Source of the DNA: Clostridia bacterium | Lineage (GTDB): Bacteria > Bacillota_A > Clostridia > Christensenellales > UBA1242 | NCBI GenBank assembly: GCA_017403205.1 | Contig: JAFQOM010000133.1 | Coordinates: 1 to 16,201, forward strand | Length of the DNA: 16,201 nt | Direction: 5' to 3' | Shown: positions 1 to 6,006 of the stretch, piece by piece | Layout: the number at the start of each line of letters is the position of its first letter | How positions within the stretch are numbered: position 1 is the first letter of the stretch | Position numbers and translations under genes: made by a program | Notes under the pieces: generated by a model | Database searches by the model: none | What the model saw: only the letters and a program-made list of their open reading frames with translations | Told to the model about the DNA's origin: nothing

Positions 1-279
1 AAAATCTACATCTATACCGATTTCCTCTAAAAGCTCTCTGTGAGCCCCTTGATCACTTGTTTCTCCACTTATAACAGATCCCCCGCAACTTACGTCCCAT
101 TTTCCTGGGTAAGGATGCTTTGTTTTAAGACGTTTTTGAATAAGCATTTTTGTAGCTTTGCTGTTTAAAATGCAAACATGCACAACCATCCTATACTCGC
201 CTTCTTCTGGTTTTGTTCCTCTCTCTAAGGACCTGCCCAGTGGAATTCTATTTCTATCATACAAATCAAACTTTTCCAT
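1..279 (-). CDS. NUDIX hydrolase, 3' part cut by window edge
   Basis: The first 93 residues are visible; the C-terminus lies beyond position 1. The Nudix box is complete and canonical at residues 67-89: G67, E73, then R81-E82 and E85-E86 with G88. These are the metal-binding glutamates of a pyrophosphohydrolase that cleaves nucleoside-diphosphate-linked substrates. The N-terminus FDLYDRNRIPLG followed by a short beta strand resembles the YfcD / isopentenyl-diphosphate-isomerase-like NUDIX group. Substrate cannot be read from sequence. Start ATG at 279 is preceded by GGGGTG, and a good promoter lies upstream, so it is an independent transcript divergent from rsmD. A second protein of the same layout lies at 4302-4811. 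Confidence 0.88.
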   Translation of the reverse strand, partial: MEKFDLYDRNRIPLGRSLERGTKPEEGEYRMVVHVCILNSKATKMLIQKRLKTKHPYPGKWDVSCGGSVISGETSDQGAHRELLEEIGIDVDF

Positions 280-304
280 ATTCACCCCTTTTTTATTAAA
301 AGCA

Positions 305-333
305 ATTATAGTGTAAATTTGATATAAAATCAA
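305..333 (-). promoter_or_regulatory. Promoter of the left NUDIX gene
   Basis: On the minus strand TTGATT (333-328), a 17-nt spacer and a perfect TATAAT (310-305). Transcription would begin near 298, about 20 nt before the ATG at 279. Confidence 0.7.
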
Positions 334-392
334 GTTTTGCAAAACAAGCCATATTTGACATGTTAATTTCACGTTATTTTAAACATTTTCTA

Positions 393-421
393 TTTACTTA
401 TTTTACAAATTATTTTATTAT
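393..421 (+). promoter_or_regulatory. Candidate promoter(s) of rsmD operon
   Basis: TTTACT (393-398), 17-nt spacer, TATTAT (416-421), which would start RNA within a few bases of the rsmD ATG at 431. A second candidate upstream is TTGACA (355-360), 17 nt, TTTAAA (378-383). No SD precedes rsmD, which favours the proximal, nearly leaderless option, but neither is proven. Confidence 0.4.
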
Positions 422-430
422 ATATGTACT

Positions 431-967
431 ATGAGAATTATATCAGGTAAATATAGGGGTATAAACATACCTTCGCCAAAAGAAGAGATTGTAAAACCCA
501 CATTAGACAGAATCAAAGAAAATATTTTTAATATAATACAGTTTGAAGTGCCGTCTAGTTGCTGCTTAGACCTTTTTTGCGGCAGTGGGGCTTTGGGCCT
601 AGAGGCTTTAAGTAGAGGCGCAAACGAGGTGTGTTTTGTAGACAACAATAAACAAAACATTAATGCATTAAAAACTTTTTTACAAAAATTAAACGCCACA
701 AACTATAATATTTATAACAGCGATTACTACGAGGCGTTAAAAACTTTTGATAATACTAATAAAAAATTTGATATAATCTTTTTAGATCCACCTTTTGACA
801 CAGACTTGGCAATTATCGCATTGCAAAAGATTTTTAAATTTGGGTTGCTTAGTCCAAATGGGGTTGTGGTGTGGGAGCACCCCACAGAATATGATACATC
901 AAAATTTGAACACAAAATAAAAGATAGCCGAGTGTATGGCAAAATTCAAATAGATTTTTTAAGATAG
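431..967 (+). CDS. rsmD: 16S rRNA (guanine966-N2)-methyltransferase RsmD
   Basis: RsmD methylates N2 of G966 in 16S rRNA, in the small ribosomal subunit, using S-adenosylmethionine. The 178-aa length is normal for the family. The N-terminal RIISGKYRG and the PTLDRIKENIFNI stretch (about residues 23-36) are RsmD hallmarks. The SAM-binding motif I LDLFCGSGALG spans about 46-56, and the catalytic DPPF tetrad is at 119-122. It is the first gene of a + operon with a 96-aa membrane protein (8-nt gap) and valS. In many Firmicutes rsmD is followed by coaD; that gene is not here. There is no SD before the ATG at 431, so a leaderless or very short-leader transcript is possible. Confidence 0.93.
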   Translation: MRIISGKYRGINIPSPKEEIVKPTLDRIKENIFNIIQFEVPSSCCLDLFCGSGALGLEALSRGANEVCFVDNNKQNINALKTFLQKLNATNYNIYNSDYYEALKTFDNTNKKFDIIFLDPPFDTDLAIIALQKIFKFGLLSPNGVVVWEHPTEYDTSKFEHKIKDSRVYGKIQIDFLR

Positions 968-975
968 GAATAAAT

Positions 976-1266
976 ATGGAAGATGAAAAACTTTTAAAGG
1001 AAGAAATTGAAAAAATAAAAAGCAGAAACACCCGTGTTGAATTAGATAAAGCATGGGAAACAAGTTGGACAAGACGCCTATTTATTTGTTTGTTAACTTA
1101 TTTAGTTGTAGTTGTATATTCTCTTACAATAAACAAAATTTCAAATATTTGGCTAAGTTCGGTTGTTCCTGTTATTGGTTTTACATTATCTACTTTGTCA
1201 CTAAAATTTATAAGAAAAATTTGGGAAAAGAAAATACACAAAAATATTAAAAGGGAAAATGATTAA
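976..1266 (+). CDS. Small two-helix membrane protein with DKAWETSWTRR motif
   Basis: A 96-aa protein. Residues 1-25 are highly charged and helical, possibly a short coiled coil, with several Glu/Lys heptad-like positions. The motif DKAWETSWTRR (24-34) leads directly into a hydrophobic helix (about 34-52). A second hydrophobic helix (about 59-78) follows, then a strongly basic tail. From memory, small proteins with this DKAWETS(W/F)TR signature, a TY pair in helix 1 and an LSTLSL pair in helix 2 occur in scattered bacteria and archaea without known function. The SD is AGGA overlapping the rsmD stop. Its last 8 nt overlap the annotated start of valS, so translation is probably coupled. Function unknown; topology prediction only. 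Confidence 0.8.
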   Translation: MEDEKLLKEEIEKIKSRNTRVELDKAWETSWTRRLFICLLTYLVVVVYSLTINKISNIWLSSVVPVIGFTLSTLSLKFIRKIWEKKIHKNIKREND

Positions 1267-3685
1267 AATGTTAGAAAAAAAATATGACTTTAGGACATGT
1301 GAAAAAAAATGGCAAGATTTTTGGCAAGAAAAGGGCACATATAAATTTGATAGAAATTCTAAAAAACCAATATTCTCTATTGATACCCCACCACCTACAG
1401 TTAGTGGTAAAATTCATATTGGTCACATTTTTAGTTATAGCCAAGCTGAGTTTATTGCAAGATACAAAAGAATGATGGGTTATAATGTGTTTTACCCATT
1501 TGGCTTTGATGACAACGGACTACCTACCGAACTTTTGGTAGAAAAAGAAAAAGGTATTAAAGCTTATTCTGTATCTCGTGAAGAATTTACAAACATGTGC
1601 TTAGACACTGTTAAAAAATATGAACAAGACTTTAAAAATTTGTTTATTTCTGTTGGTAATAGCGCAGATTGGTCTTTGCTATATAATACCGTTAGCCCAC
1701 AATGTCAAAAAACAAGTCAAATGTCTTTTATTGACCTATACAAAAAAGGTAAGGTTTATTATGCAGAAGCACCTGCTTTATGGTGCACAAAATGTCACAC
1801 TGCAATTGCTCAAAGCGAATTAGAAAGCGAAGAAAAAGAAAGCACTTTTAATTATTTAAAATTCTACATAGAAGATAGCAACGACTACGTTGAAATTGCT
1901 ACAACTCGCCCAGAATTATTGTGTGCTTGCGATTGTATTTTTGTTAACCCTAAAGACGAAAAGAATTTGCACTTGATTGGCAATAAAGTTAGAGTTCCTT
2001 TGTATGATTTTTATGTTCCTGTTTTAACAGACGACAAAGTTGACTTAGAAAAAGGCACTGGTGTTGTTATGTGCTGTACTTTTGGTGACCAAACAGATAC
2101 ACAATGGTTTAAAAAATATAATCTTGAACTTAAAGTTGCAATTGACGACTATGGCAAAATGACAGCTTTAGCTGGAAAATATGAAGGATTAAAAACAAAA
2201 GAAGCTAGAGCCCAAATTATTGAGGAATTAAAAGAAAAAGATCTTTTAATTAAACAAGATCCTATTAAACACCAAGTTTCTGTTCACGAAAGATGTGGAA
2301 CCGAAATGGAAATAAACCTTAAAAAACAATGGTTTATTAAAACTTTAGAAAACAAAGAAGAATGGCTTAAAAAGGGCAATGAGGTTGAATGGCACCCAAG
2401 CTTTATGAAATCTCGTTATACAGATTGGGTTGAAAACTTGATGATGGATTGGTGTATTTCTCGCCAAAAATATTTTGGGGTTCCGTTTCCAGTTTGGTAT
2501 TGTAAAGACTGTGGTGAAATTATTGTAGCTGATGAAGCTGATCTTCCTGTAAATCCACTTGTAACAAATCCAAAACATGCTTGCCCAAAATGTGGCGGCA
2601 ACAATTTTGAGCCAGAAAGTGACATTTTAGATACTTGGGCAACAAGTTCTGTTACACCTCAAATTAATACAAAATGGAACGTGGATGATGAATTTTACAA
2701 AAAAATGATGCCTATGAGCTTGAGACCAAATGCTCACGACATTATTAGAACTTGGGACTTTTATACAATAGTTAAATCTTTTTATCATTCAAACTGCTTG
2801 CCATGGCAAAATGTTATGATTAGCGGGTTTATTATGGCTAGTCAAGGTCAAAAAATTTCAAAAAGCAAATCAAATGCTAAAAATGACCCTATTGATTTAA
2901 TTAACACTTTCTCTGCCGACGTTATTAGATATTGGACAGCCACTGGTAGTTTAGGCAGAGATATTATATTTAATGAAGAAAAGTTTAAAATAGGCGCTAG
3001 ACTTGCTAACAAATTGTTTAATGCCAGCAAGTTTGTTTGGTTGTTCCTTGAAGATTATAAACTAAAAGAAGTTGAACTTAAACCAATTGACAAATGGATA
3101 ATTAGCAAATTTAATGAAATGAGAGACAGGTTTATAAACTACTTTGAAAAATATGAAGTTGGCCTTGCTATGAGTGAGCTTGAAACTTTCTTCTGGAACT
3201 TCTGTGACAATTACATTGAACTTGTTAAAGTAAGAATGTATAACCCAGATATATATGGTCAACAAGCAAAAGAAAGTGCACAATATGCTTGCTACCATGT
3301 ATTGCTTGAAATGCTTAAAATGTTTGGGATTTATCTACCTCATATTACAGAAGAAATTTATCAAAATACGTTTAAAGATAAAGAAAAAGTAGAAAGTATT
3401 CATAACTTTGAATTAAACGAACTTCCTATTAAAAAAGACCTTGATTTAATTAAAAAGGGTGAAGAGGTTTGTGAAATTGTTTCAAAAATTAGAGGCTATA
3501 AAACAGATAACAAAATTTCTCTTAAAACTAAATTAGAAAAGGTAGTTGTTTCTACAAAAAACATTGATTTCTTTAAGAGCGTAGAAGACGACGTTAAAGC
3601 TGTTACATCTGCACAAACAGTAGAATATCTTGAAGGCGATTTAGATGTAAAAGTAGAAGGCGTTATTATAGAAGAAAACAATTAA
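1259..3685 (+). CDS. valS: Valyl-tRNA synthetase (short, archaeal/rickettsial type)
   Basis: Class I synthetase that charges tRNA-Val with valine in the cytoplasm. PPPTVSGKIHIGH carries the HIGH signature (53-56) and KISKS (532-536) is the KMSKS-type loop. The CP1 editing domain lies between. Zinc-type pairs are seen at C415/C418 and C442/C445, plus a CTKC pair in the editing region. At 808 aa it is shorter than typical bacterial ValS, and I see no long C-terminal coiled coil. The pattern YPFGFDDNGLPTE matches the HAMAP type 2 ValS found in archaea and Rickettsia. The start is uncertain: ATG 1259 overlaps the upstream gene by 8 nt, with AAGGG very close; ATG 1268 is in frame with a 12-nt spacing. 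No T-box leader is present. Confidence 0.95.
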   Translation: MIKMLEKKYDFRTCEKKWQDFWQEKGTYKFDRNSKKPIFSIDTPPPTVSGKIHIGHIFSYSQAEFIARYKRMMGYNVFYPFGFDDNGLPTELLVEKEKGIKAYSVSREEFTNMCLDTVKKYEQDFKNLFISVGNSADWSLLYNTVSPQCQKTSQMSFIDLYKKGKVYYAEAPALWCTKCHTAIAQSELESEEKESTFNYLKFYIEDSNDYVEIATTRPELLCACDCIFVNPKDEKNLHLIGNKVRVPLYDFYVPVLTDDKVDLEKGTGVVMCCTFGDQTDTQWFKKYNLELKVAIDDYGKMTALAGKYEGLKTKEARAQIIEELKEKDLLIKQDPIKHQVSVHERCGTEMEINLKKQWFIKTLENKEEWLKKGNEVEWHPSFMKSRYTDWVENLMMDWCISRQKYFGVPFPVWYCKDCGEIIVADEADLPVNPLVTNPKHACPKCGGNNFEPESDILDTWATSSVTPQINTKWNVDDEFYKKMMPMSLRPNAHDIIRTWDFYTIVKSFYHSNCLPWQNVMISGFIMASQGQKISKSKSNAKNDPIDLINTFSADVIRYWTATGSLGRDIIFNEEKFKIGARLANKLFNASKFVWLFLEDYKLKEVELKPIDKWIISKFNEMRDRFINYFEKYEVGLAMSELETFFWNFCDNYIELVKVRMYNPDIYGQQAKESAQYACYHVLLEMLKMFGIYLPHITEEIYQNTFKDKEKVESIHNFELNELPIKKDLDLIKKGEEVCEIVSKIRGYKTDNKISLKTKLEKVVVSTKNIDFFKSVEDDVKAVTSAQTVEYLEGDLDVKVEGVIIEENN

Positions 3686-3712
3686 TAAAAATACTGTACA
3701 ATTAAATAAAAC

Positions 3713-3747
3713 AAAGGGATTTAGATTTTTTCTAATCCCCTTTTTTT
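3713..3747 (+). terminator. Intrinsic terminator of the rsmD-valS operon
   Basis: AAAGGGATTTAGA pairs with TCTAATCCCC (one bulged T), loop of about five T, followed by a run of seven T. It lies about 30 nt after the valS stop. Confidence 0.9.
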
Positions 3748-3755
3748 ATATAAAC

Positions 3756-3787
3756 TTATCCACATTTTATTGTTTTTTTGTGGATTT
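3756..3787. promoter_or_regulatory. Inverted pair of DnaA-box-like 9-mers
   Basis: TTATCCACA at 3756-3764 is an exact DnaA-box consensus. TGTGGATTT at 3779-3787 is an imperfect copy in the opposite orientation. Together they form ATCCACA/TGTGGAT arms around a T-rich loop. The element sits between the valS terminator and the half-ferritin gene and may overlap its promoter. It could be a DnaA site, an operator or chance in AT-rich DNA. Confidence 0.3.
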
Positions 3788-3846
3788 TTTTATGTCAAAT
3801 TTTATAAACCATGAATATATTATTAATACTTAAAAGGAGATTTTTT

Positions 3847-4137
3847 ATGATAAATTTTAATACCCGTTTTATGACAGATCAATCTAATAGGTTTGAAATT
3901 TTGCAACAGGCCAGAAAGGACTTAATGGGAGAAATCGAAGCTATAATTCAATATGATTATCATGCATCATTAACACAGGAGCCCGTTGCAAAACAAACTT
4001 GGATAAGCATAAAAAATGAAGAGCTTACCCACGTTGGGGAGCTTTTGGCTTTGCTTAACTACTTAGAACCTACACAAAAAAAATATATTGATGATGGTAT
4101 AAAAGAGTTTAATGATTTTTTAAATAAAACTAGATAA
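3847..4137 (+). CDS. Short ferritin-like (half-ferritin) protein
   Basis: A 96-aa protein with the iron-site pattern of a ferritin-like helix pair. Helix 1 (about 16-41) carries E29, E31, Y36, D37 and H39. Helix 2 (about 48-72) carries E58, E59, H62 and E65 in an EELTHVGEL stretch. One chain gives only two long helices, so a four-helix di-iron site would need a dimer, as in encapsulated ferritins (EncFtn) and short rubrerythrin-like proteins. Expected role is iron or peroxide handling; no encapsulin gene is in the window. ATG 3847 is chosen because AGGAG (3835-3839) lies 7 nt upstream. An in-frame ATG at 3811 would put that SD inside the gene and is less likely. Confidence 0.75.
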   Translation: MINFNTRFMTDQSNRFEILQQARKDLMGEIEAIIQYDYHASLTQEPVAKQTWISIKNEELTHVGELLALLNYLEPTQKKYIDDGIKEFNDFLNKTR

Positions 4138-4169
4138 ATATTTTAAATTTTTTTACAAACAATAATTTT

Positions 4170-4307
4170 ATGAAGAAAAATAAAATAAAATTTATTAACA
4201 ATTTTAATAACAAAAATTTTAAAAGCAATTCAGACCCGCAAGGCAGTTATACTGGAACTTGCAAAAATCCTAAAGAAAAGCCTGTTCAAGATGCAGATGA
4301 TTTATAA
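4170..4307 (+). CDS. 45-aa small protein with GSYTG...PVQDADDL tail
   Basis: A 45-codon ORF. The N-terminal half (1-20) is rich in Lys and Asn. The C-terminal half reads SDPQGSYTGTCKNP followed by KEKPVQDADDL and ends in acidic residues. From memory, very short Firmicutes proteins often end in a (D/N)P.GSYTG...PVQDADDL pattern, which is the main reason to call this a gene. There is no SD, so its start is weakly supported; it may depend on the half-ferritin transcript 32 nt upstream. Its stop (4305-4307) abuts the stop of the convergent NUDIX gene within a shared TTATAA. Function unknown; no signal peptide or membrane segment seen. Confidence 0.65.
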   Translation: MKKNKIKFINNFNNKNFKSNSDPQGSYTGTCKNPKEKPVQDADDL

Positions 4308-4811
4308 AAATTTGTTCTTAGTTTCTAAATAATTTACACATTTTATAAAAAATTCTATTTGATCTTTGTTTAATATTTTATCTTTAACCATTTTTTTAAG
4401 TTCTTGCAAGGAAAACCATTTTATTTCGGAAAGTTCTTCTTTTTGAATAACAATTTCATCTGGTTTTAAATCCATTTTAATGTAATACATTTTATAACAG
4501 TCTTTGCCGTCACATCCGCTACAAAATTCTTCAAAATGCTTGTTAGAAATATCCACCCCAAGCTCTTCTTTTACTTCTTCTATAATGCCTTCTTCGCAAG
4601 TTTGACCAGATTTTGGGTGCCCGCCGGTAACACCCCAGTCTCCACCCTTGGCCACAGATCTTTTTTGCATTAAAAACTTATTATCACTATTTTGTATTGC
4701 AATCATTACAACCATTGGATAATATCCTTGTGGAATAGGCTCACCCTTAAAATACGTTTTATTTGTTAATGCCCCATTTTTATCATATAAATCGCGTTTT
4801 TCTTTTTGCAC
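4302..4811 (-). CDS. NUDIX hydrolase with an altered Nudix box
   Basis: A 169-aa complete NUDIX-fold protein. The N-terminus KRDLYDKNGAL has the same DLYD start as the gene at 1-279. The Nudix box at 64-86 keeps G64, E79, E82, E83, G85 and V86, but the first Glu is Q70 and the usual Arg before the second Glu is E78. The core metal ligands of REUXEE are therefore kept, while two consensus positions are changed. A CSGCDGKDC cluster follows at about 97-105. The start is GTG at 4811, supported by AAAGGG 9 nt upstream. Likely pyrophosphohydrolase or isomerase-like protein of unknown substrate. Its end overlaps the convergent small gene by 6 nt. Confidence 0.87.
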   Translation of the reverse strand: MQKEKRDLYDKNGALTNKTYFKGEPIPQGYYPMVVMIAIQNSDNKFLMQKRSVAKGGDWGVTGGHPKSGQTCEEGIIEEVKEELGVDISNKHFEEFCSGCDGKDCYKMYYIKMDLKPDEIVIQKEELSEIKWFSLQELKKMVKDKILNKDQIEFFIKCVNYLETKNKFL

Positions 4812-4920
4812 TAAAAAATTCCCTTTACAATAAATTATATAATTATATTAACATTATTGCTTGTATTTTTAAAATACTTTTATATAGTTTCAAATTAACA
4901 GTTATTTGTTTGTTCTTTAA

Positions 4921-4952
4921 TAAAAAAAGAGGTTTTAACAACCTCATTTTTT
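4921..4952 (-). terminator. Terminator downstream of tRNA-Val
   Basis: GAGGTT (4929-4934) pairs with AACCTC (4940-4945). The stem is flanked by seven A on one side and six T after one base on the other, so it can work in both directions. On the minus strand it ends the tRNA-Val transcript. Confidence 0.85.
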
Positions 4953-4955
4953 GTT

Positions 4956-5031
4956 TGGTGGGCAATAACAGGCTCGAACTGCTGACTTCCACTACGTCAA
5001 AGTGACACTCTACCAACTGAGTTAATTGCCC
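4956..5031 (-). tRNA. tRNA-Val(GAC)
   Basis: A 76-nt cloverleaf on the minus strand with encoded CCA. The acceptor GGGCAAT/ATTGCCC is fully paired. The D stem is ACTC/GAGT, and the anticodon stem TCACT/AGTGG has one G-T pair. The anticodon loop TTGACGT gives anticodon GAC (plus-strand 4996-4998). The T arm is AGCAG/CTGTT around TTCGAGC. GAC reads GUC and GUU codons. A promoter sits just upstream and a terminator just downstream, so it is a single-gene transcript. Confidence 0.96.
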
Positions 5032-5045
5032 ATAAATCTTTTAAG

Positions 5046-5074
5046 ACTTTAATACAATCTTAAAAGATTGTCAA
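5046..5074 (-). promoter_or_regulatory. Promoter of tRNA-Val
   Basis: Consensus TTGACA (5074-5069), 17-nt spacer, TAAAGT (5051-5046). The -10 is 14 nt from the tRNA 5' end. The -35 starts 3 nt after the stop of the upstream VUT gene. The spacer contains an inverted repeat, ACAATCTT/AAGATTGT. Confidence 0.6.
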
Positions 5075-5076
5075 CA

Positions 5077-5889
5077 TTATTTTTTATCTGTTTTCTCTTC
5101 TGTAGCGATTTGAGTTTGTTGAGAAGGTTCTTTATTTTCTGTTAAAATTTCTTCTTTTGTAGGTTCCTGTTTTGGTTCTTCTTGTTTTTCTTCTGTTTTT
5201 GTTTCAACTTTTGTGCTTGATTCTTGTTTTTTTATGTCAACTTTTCTGTTTAAATATTTTTCAAAATATCCTAGCAATAAGCAAACAGCAGCTGTTATAA
5301 CCAATTTAATAATAAGCACCAAAATTATGTTAATTAAACTTACAACACCTATTGAAATAAGTAATGTATAAATTAAAACATCTATAGCGCTAACAATTGC
5401 CATATAAACTGCTAATTTTAAGCGATTGTTTAAGCTTGAAACGTTAATTTTGCTTGTAATAAACATTGTTAGCCCACTTGCTGCTAAAAAGGCAATAATA
5501 TTTGAAATATATAAACTTAGGTATTGCCAGTCTAAAAAGGTTTGTGTTTTTGCTGCAGAATCAATATATGCTGCTTCAAAAAATTTAAAAACAAACATAA
5601 CAGCCATAGAAATAACTGTTATAAAAAACAATCTTTTTGCTTCTTCTTTGCCATGTTTGTGATAACAAGTTAATAAAGAAAAATATACAAGTGGCATTAA
5701 AACAACGTTATATTCTATAGGCAAAGAAAACACGCTTGCTTTTGTTATCATTGCAGAGCAAACACCAACTGCCAAAATAGAAAATAAATATAATCCTCTT
5801 TTGTTTAAAAAGCTATAAGCCGTCCACAACCCCACTAAGCCTACACAAAAAGCTACTATTAGCGCAGACCAGTTAATCATAATACCCAT
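5077..5889 (-). CDS. VUT-family membrane protein, probable queuosine-precursor transporter
   Basis: A 270-aa protein with six or seven hydrophobic helices (about 7-26, 32-48, 58-75, 87-105, 124-145, 158-180, 184-208). The ITKASVFSLP...MPLVYF segment, the HGKEEAKRLFFI loop (79-90), SAIDVLIYTLL (167-177) and the IIKLVI helix match the layout of the YhhQ/VUT family, which imports queuosine precursors. Residues 213-270 form an unusual hydrophilic tail rich in Glu, Lys, Thr and Gln, probably disordered and cytoplasmic. ATG 5889 is chosen because GAGGTG lies 8 nt upstream; ATG 5880 is an unsupported alternative. A queH gene in the same window supports the queuosine link. The family call is by eye and the substrate is inferred. 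Confidence 0.62.
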   Translation of the reverse strand: MGIMINWSALIVAFCVGLVGLWTAYSFLNKRGLYLFSILAVGVCSAMITKASVFSLPIEYNVVLMPLVYFSLLTCYHKHGKEEAKRLFFITVISMAVMFVFKFFEAAYIDSAAKTQTFLDWQYLSLYISNIIAFLAASGLTMFITSKINVSSLNNRLKLAVYMAIVSAIDVLIYTLLISIGVVSLINIILVLIIKLVITAAVCLLLGYFEKYLNRKVDIKKQESSTKVETKTEEKQEEPKQEPTKEEILTENKEPSQQTQIATEEKTDKK

Positions 5890-5936
5890 AATTTTTACAC
5901 CTCAATTAAAAATACTTTGTATTTTTTGCTATTTTA

Positions 5937-5987
5937 CAAAAAAATAATACTGAAATTATCAAATCTTGTCAATATTTTCAGTATTAT
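5937..5987 (-). terminator. Terminator of pyruvate kinase
   Basis: Perfect 12-bp arms ATAATACTGAAA (5944-5955) and TTTCAGTATTAT (5976-5987) with a 20-nt loop. On the minus strand the distal arm runs into seven T. It lies about 20 nt after the pyk stop. Confidence 0.75.
5944..5972 (-). promoter_or_regulatory. Promoter of the VUT gene, inside the pyk terminator
   Basis: On the minus strand TTGACA (5972-5967), exactly 17 nt, TATTAT (5949-5944). The -35 is in the terminator loop and the -10 is in its distal stem arm. RNA would start near 5937, leaving a leader of roughly 48 nt before ATG 5889. Confidence 0.65.
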
Positions 5988-6006
5988 ATTGTTTTTTATA
6001 TACAAA

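Noticed and set aside
1200..1268. T-box or other riboswitch before valS
   Set aside because: The upstream region is coding for the 96-aa protein and shows no T-box bulge sequence or antiterminator.
3811..3846. Longer N-terminus of the half-ferritin from ATG 3811
   Set aside because: The strong AGGAG lies at 3835-3839, inside that extension and 7 nt before ATG 3847, so the shorter start is preferred.
4763..5005. 80-aa + ORF between the NUDIX gene and tRNA-Val
   Set aside because: It runs through the terminator and into the tRNA gene; low-complexity composition and no SD.
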